Shown here: in pieces, positions 28,906 to 37,055 of the stretch
Layout of the letters: every line of letters starts with the position of its first letter
How positions within the stretch are numbered: the first letter of the stretch is position 1
DNA from: Antrihabitans cavernicola
GTDB taxonomy: Bacteria; Actinomycetota; Actinomycetes; Mycobacteriales; Mycobacteriaceae
Direction of reading: 5' to 3'
NCBI RefSeq assembly: GCF_008297975.1
Contig: NZ_VLNY01000007.1
Span: 186,001 to 250,000, forward strand
Length of the DNA: 64,000 nucleotides
Notes under the pieces: generated by a model
Seen by the model: only the letters and a program-made list of their open reading frames with translations
Told to the model about the DNA's origin: nothing
Database searches by the model: none
Program-made: the position numbers and the translations under genes

Positions 28906-29280
28906 CTACGCGCCCACGGCGCTCGCCCAACCGTAGCCGCCGACCACGATGATCACGCTGCACGCCACAAGGGTGCCCAGCGAGATCGGCCAGGAAACTC
29001 GGCGCTTGTTCATCCGCACAATTGCGACGATCAACCCGACCGCTCCGACCACGCCCGCGATCACCAGCGCAATGGATACCGCACTGAATGCACCACCGGC
29101 ACTGCAGGTTTCGGGCGGGCAGTCGTCGAGGAACATCAGTGAAAACATGCCCATGATCGCAGCGCAACCACCGATCAACACCGTCACGCCGAGCAGGATG
29201 CAGCTCAACGTGACGTCCCACACGATCATCGGCGGTTTCGCAGGCGGACCGTACGGCGGTGGATAATAGCCCTGCGACAT
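28906..29280 (-). CDS. Small membrane protein after ltp2
   Basis: Protein of 124 residues: a short Pro/Tyr-rich cytoplasmic head (MSQGYYPPPYGPPAKPP) followed by about four hydrophobic helices (DVTLSCILLGVTVLIGGCAA, SAVSIALVIAGVVGAVGLIVA, LGTLVACSVIIVVGGYGWA). Two cysteines in DDCPPETCS form a likely exposed loop. It starts ten bases after the ltp2 stop, so it may be translated from the steroid side-chain operon. Family not recognised. Confidence 0.75.
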   Translation of the reverse strand: MSQGYYPPPYGPPAKPPMIVWDVTLSCILLGVTVLIGGCAAIMGMFSLMFLDDCPPETCSAGGAFSAVSIALVIAGVVGAVGLIVAIVRMNKRRVSWPISLGTLVACSVIIVVGGYGWASAVGA

Positions 29281-29290
29281 GGTGCTAAAG

Positions 29291-30460
29291 CTACGCCGTG
29301 AGCACCAATCCCGACGTCGGAACTCCGGTGCCCGCGGTGACCAGCACGTTCTCCACGCGGTCCACTTGATTGACCGAAGTACCGCGAATCTGCCGGACTC
29401 CCTCCGCAATTCCGTTCATGCCGTGGATATAGGCCTCGCCCAACTGGCCGCCGTGCGTGTTCAACGGCAGCCGCCCACCGTGCTCGATCGCACCGCCGGC
29501 GATGAAATCCTTGGCCTCTCCGCGACCACAGAAACCTAGTTCCTCGAGCTGCATCAACACGAAGGGCGTGAAGTGGTCGTAGAGCACAGCCATCTGCATC
29601 TCGGCGGGGGTGAGGCCCGATTGCGCCCACAACTGCTCGCCGACCAAGCCCATCTCTGGCAGACCGGTCATGCCGTCGCGGTAGTAGCTGGTCATCACGT
29701 ACTGGTCGGATCCGGCGCCTTGCGCAGCCGCCGCGATGACGGCGGGCTTCTGTTTCAGATCCTTCGCGCGCTCGGCGGATGTCACCACGATCGCGATACC
29801 GCCGTCGGACTCCTGACAGCAATCGAGCAGGTGCAGCGGTTCGGCGATCCACCGCGAGTTCTGGTGGTCCTCCAGCGTGATCGGCTTGCCGTAGAAGAAC
29901 GCGGCCGGATTGACCGCAGCATGCTTGCGATCGGCGACGGCGACGGCGCCGAAATCCGCACTGGTTGCACCGTATACGTGCATGTAGCGGCGGGCGACCA
30001 TTGCAACCTGCGCTGCCGGCGTCCCCAGTCCATGAGGGTACGACCAGCCGGCATCGACGCCCGACGACGTCGGCGCCGCGGCAAGGCCGGTGGAGAACTG
30101 GCCGAATCGGGTGGCCGAGCGTTCGTTGAACGCGCGGTAGGCGACGACCACGTCGGCAATTCCGGATGCGACGGCCATCGCCGCATGCTGCACCGTCGCG
30201 CACGCGGCTCCACCGCCGAAGTTGACCTGGCTGAAGAACTTGAGACTCGGGATTCCGACCGCACGGGCAACTGCCGCTTCGGTATTCGAGTCCATCGTGA
30301 ACGTCGTCAGGCCGTCGACGTCGGCAGGCGTCAGTCCCGCGTCGGCCAGGGCGGTCGTCACCGCCTCTGCGGCAAGTCGTAATTCGGTGCGACCCGAATT
30401 CTTCGAGTAGTCGGTGGCGCCGATGCCGACGATTGCGGCTTCCCGGGAAATGCCGTTCAT
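29291..30460 (-). CDS. ltp2: Steroid retro-aldolase Ltp2
   Basis: Thiolase-superfamily (SCP2-like) protein of 389 residues. Ltp2 carries out the retro-aldol cleavage of the 17-hydroxy-3-oxo-4-pregnene-20-carboxyl-CoA side chain, giving androstenedione and propionyl-CoA, in complex with the DUF35 part of ChsH2. Visible features: AAIVGIGATDYSKNSGRTE, VNFGGGAACATVQHAAMAVASG and the C-terminal LNTHGGQLGEAYIHGMNGIAEGV. The ATG overlaps the chsH1 stop (ATGA). Length agrees with Rv3540c (about 386). Confidence 0.92.
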   Translation of the reverse strand: MNGISREAAIVGIGATDYSKNSGRTELRLAAEAVTTALADAGLTPADVDGLTTFTMDSNTEAAVARAVGIPSLKFFSQVNFGGGAACATVQHAAMAVASGIADVVVAYRAFNERSATRFGQFSTGLAAAPTSSGVDAGWSYPHGLGTPAAQVAMVARRYMHVYGATSADFGAVAVADRKHAAVNPAAFFYGKPITLEDHQNSRWIAEPLHLLDCCQESDGGIAIVVTSAERAKDLKQKPAVIAAAAQGAGSDQYVMTSYYRDGMTGLPEMGLVGEQLWAQSGLTPAEMQMAVLYDHFTPFVLMQLEELGFCGRGEAKDFIAGGAIEHGGRLPLNTHGGQLGEAYIHGMNGIAEGVRQIRGTSVNQVDRVENVLVTAGTGVPTSGLVLTA

Positions 30461-30864
30461 GCGTTCCCTCCAGCGTCGATCGTGACCTTCGCGACGATGT
30501 GATCGCCCAGCGAGTCCTTGCCGACCACGTCGACTGTCACTTCGGAATCGGTTACAGCACTGACGGTTCCGGTGAGGGTGAGCGTGTCGTAGGCGTACCA
30601 CGGCACACCCAGTCGCAGGGTGATCGATTTGACGACCGCGCCCGGACCCGACCAGTCCGTCACGAACCGCTGGACAAGCCCGGTATCGGTCAGGATGTTG
30701 ACGAAAATGTCCTTGGACCCGCGCTCTATCGCCTTGTCGCGGTCGTGGTGCACATCTTGAAAGTCTCTGGTCGCCAACGCAGTACTGATGACGAAGGTCG
30801 GATCCGCGGTGATGACCAGCTCGGGCAGAACATCGCCGACGGCTGGTTGCAGCGTTTGTGTCAC
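30457..30864 (-). CDS. chsH1: MaoC-like hydratase subunit ChsH1
   Basis: Hot-dog fold MaoC-like protein of 135 residues that carries the hydratase active site of the ChsH1-ChsH2 complex; DFQDVHHDRDKAIERGSKDIFVNILTDTG contains the hydratase-motif D and H residues. It adds water to the side-chain enoyl-CoA made by FadE28-FadE29. Starts within the end of chsH2 and ends on the ltp2 start, so translation is coupled on both sides. Confidence 0.92.
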   Translation of the reverse strand: MTQTLQPAVGDVLPELVITADPTFVISTALATRDFQDVHHDRDKAIERGSKDIFVNILTDTGLVQRFVTDWSGPGAVVKSITLRLGVPWYAYDTLTLTGTVSAVTDSEVTVDVVGKDSLGDHIVAKVTIDAGGNA

Positions 30865-31811
30865 TTGGTCTCCGCAACAGGTTGGACGGGGCGCCAGGCC
30901 GGGATGGTCAGGTCGTCGTCGACGTGGAGGAACTCGACCTCGACGGGCAGGCCGACTGTGACGTCGTCGGGAGCAATTCCGCGTAGTTCGCCCAACATGC
31001 GCACGCCCTCTTGAAGTTCCACCAGCGCAACGACAAACGGCGTGGTTCGCCCCGGCACCTTCGGCGCGTGGTGCACCACGTAGCTGAACACCGTGCCGGT
31101 GCCTTTGGCGACCGCATAGTCGGTCGGCTCCGATTTGTCCTGCCAGATCGCAGGAATCGGCGGATGCCGCAGCGACCCGTCCTGCACACGCTGGATTCGC
31201 AGCTCGCCGGCCTTGGTTCCCGCCCAGAAGAATTCAGTGTCGTGCGAGACGACCGGCCTGATCGCTGTCGCCGGGTCGACAGCAGCGGGTGCCGCGGCCG
31301 CCGCGGTTCCTGGCGCGAACTTCAGCATCCGGAACAGCATCTCGGCCACCAACTCGTCACCGACGTACCAGAAGTAGCGGGTGGTGACGAACCAGCCCTC
31401 ACCCAGAGCGGTCCGCTTCGGCCCGACCACACCTTCCAATGCCGTTGTGCCGGTGACTTCTTCACCGAGCTGTAGGTAGCGGTGATAGGTCTGGTCGCAG
31501 TTGGTGGCAACGATGGAGGTGTAGCCCGCGTCGTCGAGCACACCGAAGATCTGCGAGATCGGATCGTCGGCGTCGCGGCTGCCGTGCAGACCCGGCATCG
31601 TCCAGACCTGGGCCATCGCGGGTGGAGCGACAACCCCGTCGAACCCCGCCGCTTTCGCCGCGTCCACGTCGACGTAGACGGGATTCCTGTCGCCGATCGC
31701 CTCGACCCAGTTGTTGATCATCGGCGCATTGACCGGGTCGCGACCAGGCCCGTGCCTGCTCTCCCCCGCCGCCGCAATGCGCTGCGCAGCAGCGGTTATC
31801 GACTCACTCAC
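30861..31811 (-). CDS. chsH2: MaoC/DUF35 hydratase subunit ChsH2
   Basis: Two-domain protein of 316 residues. The N-terminal half is a MaoC-like hot-dog (NNWVEAIGDRNPVYVD, AAGFDGVVAPPAMAQVWTMPG), which supports ChsH1. The C-terminal half, after an Ala/Pro linker near residues 170-180, is a DUF35 domain (ELRIQRVQDGSLRHPP and AIWQDK) that binds Ltp2. The usual zinc-ribbon cysteines are not present: where cysteines are expected I see LRIQRVQDGSLRHPPIPA. Overlaps chsH1 by four bases; 12 bases after fadE29. Confidence 0.91.
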   Translation of the reverse strand: MSESITAAAQRIAAAGESRHGPGRDPVNAPMINNWVEAIGDRNPVYVDVDAAKAAGFDGVVAPPAMAQVWTMPGLHGSRDADDPISQIFGVLDDAGYTSIVATNCDQTYHRYLQLGEEVTGTTALEGVVGPKRTALGEGWFVTTRYFWYVGDELVAEMLFRMLKFAPGTAAAAAPAAVDPATAIRPVVSHDTEFFWAGTKAGELRIQRVQDGSLRHPPIPAIWQDKSEPTDYAVAKGTGTVFSYVVHHAPKVPGRTTPFVVALVELQEGVRMLGELRGIAPDDVTVGLPVEVEFLHVDDDLTIPAWRPVQPVAETK

Positions 31812-31823
31812 GTGGAGTCCCCT

Positions 31824-32978
31824 CTATCTCGGTACGCGTGGAAGTTTCAGGCCGGTAGTCGCGATCAGTTCGCGCATCACCTCGTTGACACCACCGCCGA
31901 AGGTGATAACCAGGTTGCGCTTGATCTGCTTGTCCAGCCAGTCCATCAGCGCGGCGGTATCGGGATCGCTGGGGTCGCCGTGACGCCCGATCACTTCTTC
32001 GACCAACCGGCCGATGCGTTGAATGCGTTCGGTGGCAAACACTTTGGTTGCCGAGGCATCGGCGATGTCGATCGCGTCCGCTTCGCTCGACGCAACCTGC
32101 CAGTTCAGCAGTTCGTTGATTCGATACGTCGCGAAGATCTCGCCGAGAGCCCGTTGCACGTCAGGCTCACCCAGCAGGTCGTGATCGGCGGCCCATGCTT
32201 TGACGCGGTCGTAGAGTCCGCCGACCCGGCCGGCGGGCCCGAGCATGACACGCTCATGATTGAGCTGCGTCGTGATCAGCTTCCAACCCGCGTTCTCTTC
32301 TCCCACAAGCATGTCCGCGGGAACGTGCACATCCGAGTAGTAGGTCGCGTTGACATGGTGCGCGCCGTCACAGGTGATGATCGGAGTCCACGAGTAGCCC
32401 GGATCGGAGGTGTCCATGATCAGGATCGAGATACCGCGGTGCCTGGAATCCGGCGGTCCGGTCCGAACTGCCAGCCACAGGTAGTCGGCATCGTGTCCAC
32501 CGGTGGTGAATATCTTCTGCCCGTTGACCACGAAATCGCCGTCGGCATCGCGCACCGCCGTCGTGCGCAACGACGCGAGGTCGGTGCCTGCCTCCGGTTC
32601 GGTGTAGCCGATCGCGAAATGCACGTCGCCTGCCAGGATGGCGGGCAAGAACTTTCGCTTCTGTTCTTCCGTGCCGTAGGTCTGCAAGGTCGGACCGACT
32701 GTCTGCAGCGTGACGGCTGGGAGCGGAACGTCGGCACGGATGGCCTCGTTGGCGAAGATCTGCTGCTCCACCTCGCCGAAGCCGCGGCCGCCGAACTCCT
32801 TCGGCCAGCCGACGCCCAACCAGCCGTCCTTGCCCATCCGCTTGATTACCTCGCGGTAGGTCGCGCCGTGGCGTTCGGTCATCATCAACGCCGACTCGTC
32901 CGCGCTGATCAGGTCCGAAAAGTATTCGCGCAGTTCCTTTTGCAGCGCCAACTGCTCGTCGGTCAGATCGATGAACAC
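31824..32978 (-). CDS. fadE29: Side-chain acyl-CoA dehydrogenase subunit FadE29 (ChsE2)
   Basis: Acyl-CoA dehydrogenase of 384 residues, partner of FadE28 in the alpha2-beta2 enzyme that dehydrogenates 3-oxo-4-pregnene-20-carboxyl-CoA. Shows AIGYTEPEAGTDLASLRTTA, FVVNGQKIFTTGG and a C-terminal RNLVITFGGGVNEVMRELIA. GTG 32978 is taken as start; it overlaps the fadE28 end by 16 bases. A longer in-frame reading to 33197 is shadow of fadE28. Confidence 0.91.
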   Translation of the reverse strand: MFIDLTDEQLALQKELREYFSDLISADESALMMTERHGATYREVIKRMGKDGWLGVGWPKEFGGRGFGEVEQQIFANEAIRADVPLPAVTLQTVGPTLQTYGTEEQKRKFLPAILAGDVHFAIGYTEPEAGTDLASLRTTAVRDADGDFVVNGQKIFTTGGHDADYLWLAVRTGPPDSRHRGISILIMDTSDPGYSWTPIITCDGAHHVNATYYSDVHVPADMLVGEENAGWKLITTQLNHERVMLGPAGRVGGLYDRVKAWAADHDLLGEPDVQRALGEIFATYRINELLNWQVASSEADAIDIADASATKVFATERIQRIGRLVEEVIGRHGDPSDPDTAALMDWLDKQIKRNLVITFGGGVNEVMRELIATTGLKLPRVPR

Positions 32979-34003
32979 CGCGCCCCCAACAAGTCGAGTC
33001 GGTATGCCGCGCCGCCGACCAGCCGCGCCAGGTCTTTGGTCTGCGAGTAGTAGCGATGCATCGGATACGTGATGTCGACGCCGAGACCGCCGTGCAGGTG
33101 ATGACACACCTGCATCGCCGCGGGCACCTCGCTGGCGATCCAGTAGGCCAGGACGTCCAGATCGCTGTCGGCATCGAGGCTTTCGGACAGTCGCCACGCA
33201 GACGCAAGTGCGGATACGTGCAGTGTGCGTGACGTGACGTAGACATCGGCGATCTGTTGCGCGACAGCCTGGAAGGTGGCGAGCGGCTTGCCGAACTGAT
33301 GGCGAGTGCGCAGGTGCTCAGCGGTCAAGGCGGCGGCGCCGGACACCAACCCGTCGGCACTAGCGCCGATGCTCGCCAACGCAATCCGCAGCAGCACAGC
33401 GGGATCCCCGGGCAGCAACGCTGCTCGCGGCACCCGCACACCGTCGAGCCGAACAGCGAACTCCGGCGCACCCGACGACGACGGCGTCTGCGTAAGCCGT
33501 ACCCCGTCCGCATCCGGTGCGACCAGGACGACGCCCGTGTCGGTCGGTACCAGGATGCGGAGCGCTTGCTGCGCATAGGGAACCGCGATCTTGGTCCCGG
33601 TGACGACGATCGAATCGCCGTCGACGATGGCCGTTGTCGCCGGGTCTGCGACGAAGGGCTTGCCGGGTTCGCCGAGACCGGCCGTCAGCACGGCACCGTC
33701 TGCAACCTGAGGAAGGATCTCGTCCTGGACCGACTCGTCCGCGAGTGCGAGCAGTGGCAGCACGCCGAATCCGAGGGTCGCCAAGGCAGGCACCTGCGTC
33801 GCAGTGCGGCCGATCTCGGTGAGCAACGTTGCGACACCGGTGAGGCCGACCCCGTCACCGCCGAGGCGCTCGGGAAGTGCAAGTTCGCTGAGGCTCGACA
33901 CGGCCGACCACGCTTGCTCGGCCGATTGTTCGGCAGCTTTCTCGAGCAGTCCTGCGGCGGCCTCCGCCACCGCATCCTGCGTCTGATCTCTCGTAAAGTC
34001 CAC
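32963..34003 (-). CDS. fadE28: Side-chain acyl-CoA dehydrogenase subunit FadE28 (ChsE1)
   Basis: Acyl-CoA dehydrogenase of 346 residues, second half of the FadE28-FadE29 complex. The C-terminal region LRTRHQFGKPLATFQAVAQQIADVYVTSR and CHHLHGGLGVDITYPMHRYYSQ is typical of the small partner subunits. GTG 34003 chosen, with GGAC/GGGAC upstream, so the KstR operator at 34028 lies just upstream. First gene of the igr-like operon; unlike M. tuberculosis, cyp125 does not precede it. Confidence 0.9.
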   Translation of the reverse strand: MDFTRDQTQDAVAEAAAGLLEKAAEQSAEQAWSAVSSLSELALPERLGGDGVGLTGVATLLTEIGRTATQVPALATLGFGVLPLLALADESVQDEILPQVADGAVLTAGLGEPGKPFVADPATTAIVDGDSIVVTGTKIAVPYAQQALRILVPTDTGVVLVAPDADGVRLTQTPSSSGAPEFAVRLDGVRVPRAALLPGDPAVLLRIALASIGASADGLVSGAAALTAEHLRTRHQFGKPLATFQAVAQQIADVYVTSRTLHVSALASAWRLSESLDADSDLDVLAYWIASEVPAAMQVCHHLHGGLGVDITYPMHRYYSQTKDLARLVGGAAYRLDLLGARCSSI

Positions 34004-34027
34004 GCGCTGTCCCGTCCAGGAGCGATT

Positions 34028-34041
34028 TAGAACACGTTCTA
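34028..34041. promoter_or_regulatory. KstR operator upstream of fadE28
   Basis: TAGAACACGTTCTA is a perfect KstR motif and a perfect palindrome. It lies 25 bases before the fadE28 start, between the fadE34 stop and fadE28, giving the igr-like operon its own controlled promoter. Confidence 0.9.
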
Positions 34042-34072
34042 GTTGTATCACCGATCGAATGGCCGCGAAAGG

Positions 34073-36202
34073 TCACTCCCGCGGCAGGCCGAGAATCCGT
34101 TCACCCGCCACCGTGAGCAGGATCTGAGTGGTTCCACCCGCGATGGACAGGCACCGCGTCACGAAGAAATCGTGCGCGGGTACGCCTTCCACCGCGCCCG
34201 CGACGCCCGACGCCTCCAACGCGAATTCGGCGACACCCTGGCGGTACCGAACACCGACCAGTTTGCGCACGCTCGACTCGGGTCCGGGGTCCTGACCTTC
34301 GAGCTGCCGAATTGCGGTTCGCAACTCGAGCAGCGAGCCCACCATCGCGTCGCCGATCAGCCCGCCGAGCCTGTCGGTCAACACCGGATCGTCGACAGGA
34401 GCCGACTCGAGGAGCTCCTCCATCGTGGCGCCGAGCAATGATCCGCCGCCGATCGCCACCCGCTCGTTCGCCAGCGTCGTGTGGGCCAATCGCCAACCAC
34501 CGTTCACAGCGCCGACAACGCAATCGTCGGGGACGAACACGTCGTCCAGGTACACCTCGTTAAAGCGTTCCTCGCCGGTGATTTCGCGCAGCGGCGCAAT
34601 CCGGATGCCCTTGCTGCGCATGTCGATCAGGAAGTAGGTGATGCCGCGATGCTTCGGCGCATCCTTGTCCGTGCGCGCAAGGCAGATACCCCAATCCGCT
34701 TTCTGCGCAATGGAAGTCCACACCTTCTGTCCTTGTAGCGACCAGCCGCCGTCCACCTGTGTTGCCGTCATCCGCAGCGATGCCAGATCCGAGCCCGCAC
34801 CTGGTTCGCTGAACAACTGGCACCACGCAACCTCGCCTCGCAGGGTCGGCCGCACCAGGCGCTCGATCTGTTCCTGCGAACCGTGTTCGAGAATCGTCGG
34901 CACCGCCCAGGCGCCGATGACCAGGTCCGGCGTCGCGATGCCTGCGCTCGCAAGTTCCTGATCGATCACCAGCTGCTGCGCTGCGTCGGCCGCGCGACCG
35001 AACGGCACCGGCCAGTGCGACGCGATCAGTCCGGCGTCCGCAAGTGCCGCCCGCCGTTCGCCCTCAGGGAGCGCGGCGACGGCCGCCACTTCCTTCCGAA
35101 TCTCGGCGCGCTCGGCATCGAGATCACTGAGGTCGATGCTAGTTCCACGGCGCGCACCGGACCGCGTCAGTTCGGTGACGCGCCTGCGCCACACGGACGA
35201 CCCGCCGAACAACTGTCGCAACGCCGTCGCACGTCGGAGATAGAAGTGTGCGTCGTGCTCCCAGGTGAATCCGATGCCGCCCAACACCTGGATGCAGTCC
35301 TTGGCCGTTTCGACTGCCGCATCGAGAGCAACCGAGGCCGCGACCGCCGCAGCGATCGGCAACTCGGCGCCGTCGCCTGCAGCATTGGCCGCATCCCACG
35401 CGACGGCGCGAGTCCGCTCGACCCGGCACAGCATTTCCGCGCAGAGGTGCTTGACCGCCTGGAACGACCCGATCTTGCGGCCGAACTGCTCGCGGATCTT
35501 GGCGTACTCGACCGCAGTATCCAGACACCACGACGCGATACCGGCGGCTTCGGCGGCCACCAGAGTCGCCGCGAGATCGTCGACAAGGCCTGGCCGCAAC
35601 GTCCCGACGATCCGATCGGCGTCGATGTGTTGCCCGTCGAACCGAACCCGAGAGAGTGGGGTGGTGCGATCCACGGCGTCGAGCTGCTCGATCGCCGCGT
35701 TGTCCGCCAAGCACCAGACCTCGCGATCGACCAGTTGAACCGGCAGCAACACGGCAACGTCCGTGGCACCACCGATCGCGATCGCCGCTTCACCGGTGAC
35801 GGTCACGCCCCCGTCGGATTCGACGCCGGTCACCGAACTGTCCAGCGCCACCGCACAGGGCAACGCGCCGTCGGCAATCTCGGGTGCCCACCGCTTCGCG
35901 ACAGCCGCGTCGCCACGCGCGACGACCAGGGCGGCGAGCGCGGTCGACAGCACGGGTCCGCCGACCAGATGCGACGCACTCTGCTCCAGCATGACGGCCA
36001 GATCGACGACCGATCCGCCCGCTCCCCCGAGTTCCTCCGGCAACGCCACCGAGAACAACCCGAGGTCGGCGACGCCGCGCCACTGCGACCGCCAGAACTC
36101 GGGACCGTCGGTGCGCATTGTTGCAATCGGAGTGGCACTGCGAGCCCACGCCCGAATGGACTGTTGGACGGCTTTCTGCTCGTCAGTGGTGGCAATGGTC
36201 AC
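34073..36202 (-). CDS. fadE34: Fused acyl-CoA dehydrogenase FadE34 (ChsE3)
   Basis: Double-length acyl-CoA dehydrogenase, 709 residues, in which two FadE-like units are fused; known for FadE34, which oxidises the C24 (cholenoyl-CoA type) side-chain intermediate. The first unit ends around EYAKIREQFGRKIGSFQAVKHLCAEM and LGGIGFTWEHDAHFYLRRA (about 225-330); the second has WCQLFSEPGAGSDLASLRMT, WSLQGQKVWTSIAQKADWG and ends TRCLSIAGGTTQILLTVAGERILGLPRE. GTG start, divergent from kstR and behind a KstR operator. Confidence 0.92.
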   Translation of the reverse strand: MTIATTDEQKAVQQSIRAWARSATPIATMRTDGPEFWRSQWRGVADLGLFSVALPEELGGAGGSVVDLAVMLEQSASHLVGGPVLSTALAALVVARGDAAVAKRWAPEIADGALPCAVALDSSVTGVESDGGVTVTGEAAIAIGGATDVAVLLPVQLVDREVWCLADNAAIEQLDAVDRTTPLSRVRFDGQHIDADRIVGTLRPGLVDDLAATLVAAEAAGIASWCLDTAVEYAKIREQFGRKIGSFQAVKHLCAEMLCRVERTRAVAWDAANAAGDGAELPIAAAVAASVALDAAVETAKDCIQVLGGIGFTWEHDAHFYLRRATALRQLFGGSSVWRRRVTELTRSGARRGTSIDLSDLDAERAEIRKEVAAVAALPEGERRAALADAGLIASHWPVPFGRAADAAQQLVIDQELASAGIATPDLVIGAWAVPTILEHGSQEQIERLVRPTLRGEVAWCQLFSEPGAGSDLASLRMTATQVDGGWSLQGQKVWTSIAQKADWGICLARTDKDAPKHRGITYFLIDMRSKGIRIAPLREITGEERFNEVYLDDVFVPDDCVVGAVNGGWRLAHTTLANERVAIGGGSLLGATMEELLESAPVDDPVLTDRLGGLIGDAMVGSLLELRTAIRQLEGQDPGPESSVRKLVGVRYRQGVAEFALEASGVAGAVEGVPAHDFFVTRCLSIAGGTTQILLTVAGERILGLPRE

Positions 36203-36237
36203 AGCGGCTGCCGCCTTTCACGAATGACACCAACGTG

Positions 36238-36251
36238 TAGAACGTGTTCTA
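36238..36251. promoter_or_regulatory. KstR operator between fadE34 and kstR
   Basis: TAGAACGTGTTCTA, full match to the KstR motif. Placed 36 bases before fadE34 on one side and 105 before kstR on the other, so it can repress both fadE34 and the repressor's own gene. Confidence 0.9.
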
Positions 36252-36356
36252 ATGTGATTCCTACCAGAGAGTCACGGCACGCGGGTTGCTGAGCTGTCCG
36301 ACCAGCGTGACGAGGCCCAGACCGACCACCCGATCCCGACACGAGGAACCTGCCGA

Positions 36357-36998
36357 ATGAACTCCCCCGCCCGCTCGCGCACCGCGAGCAACGGAGCTGT
36401 CACCACGCTCAGCGATGACGACTTGAGTTCCAACGCGCAGCGCGAGCGCCGCAAGCGCATCCTCGACGCAACGTTGGCATTGGCATCCAAAGGCGGCTAC
36501 GAGGCCGTGCAAATGCGTTCGGTCGCCGAGAAGGCGGATGTCGCGGTCGGCACCCTGTATCGCTACTTCCCATCGAAGGTGCATCTTCTGGTATCCGCGC
36601 TGGCCCGCGAGTTCGAGCGCATCGAAGGCAAGCGCAAGATTCCACCCGGCCAGACCGCGCAGGAGCGCATGCAACTCGTGCTCGGCCAGATCACCAAGGC
36701 CATGCAGCGCGATCCGCTGCTCACCGAGGCCATGACCCGTGCGTTCATGTTCGCGGACGCGTCTGCGGCGTCGGAGGTCGATCGCGTCGGCAAGGTGATG
36801 GACAAGCTGTTCGCCCGCGCGATGAGCGACGGCGAACCCACCGACGAGCAGTTGGCCATCGCCCGCGTGATCAGCGACGTCTGGCTGTCCAATCTGGTCG
36901 CATGGCTGACGCGACGCTCGTCCGCTACCGACGTGACCGCGCGACTCGAACTCACCGTCGACCTTTTGCTCGGGGATCGCAAAAACATTGTGATCTGA
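36357..36998 (+). CDS. kstR: Cholesterol-catabolism repressor KstR
   Basis: TetR-type repressor of 213 residues controlling the side-chain and ring A/B genes; released from DNA by 3-oxo-cholestenoyl-CoA type ligands. The block SNAQRERRKRILDATLALASKGGYEAVQMRSVAEKADVAVGTLYRYFPSK holds the helix-turn-helix and agrees almost residue for residue with M. tuberculosis KstR as I recall it, as does LLTEAMTRAFMFADASAASEVD. The N-terminus is about 12-14 residues longer than the mycobacterial protein. Divergent from fadE34. Confidence 0.95.
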   Translation: MNSPARSRTASNGAVTTLSDDDLSSNAQRERRKRILDATLALASKGGYEAVQMRSVAEKADVAVGTLYRYFPSKVHLLVSALAREFERIEGKRKIPPGQTAQERMQLVLGQITKAMQRDPLLTEAMTRAFMFADASAASEVDRVGKVMDKLFARAMSDGEPTDEQLAIARVISDVWLSNLVAWLTRRSSATDVTARLELTVDLLLGDRKNIVI

Positions 36999-37055
36999 GT
37001 CGGCGGAAGCCCCGCCGGTCGCGTCTCGACGGGGCAGATCGCATAGGTTTGTCTG

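Noticed and set aside
36999-37055. Possible terminator stem (GCCCCG / CGGGGC) between kstR and the OtsB-GH15 gene
   Set aside because: Only six pairs with a 15-base loop and no T tract; too weak to call.
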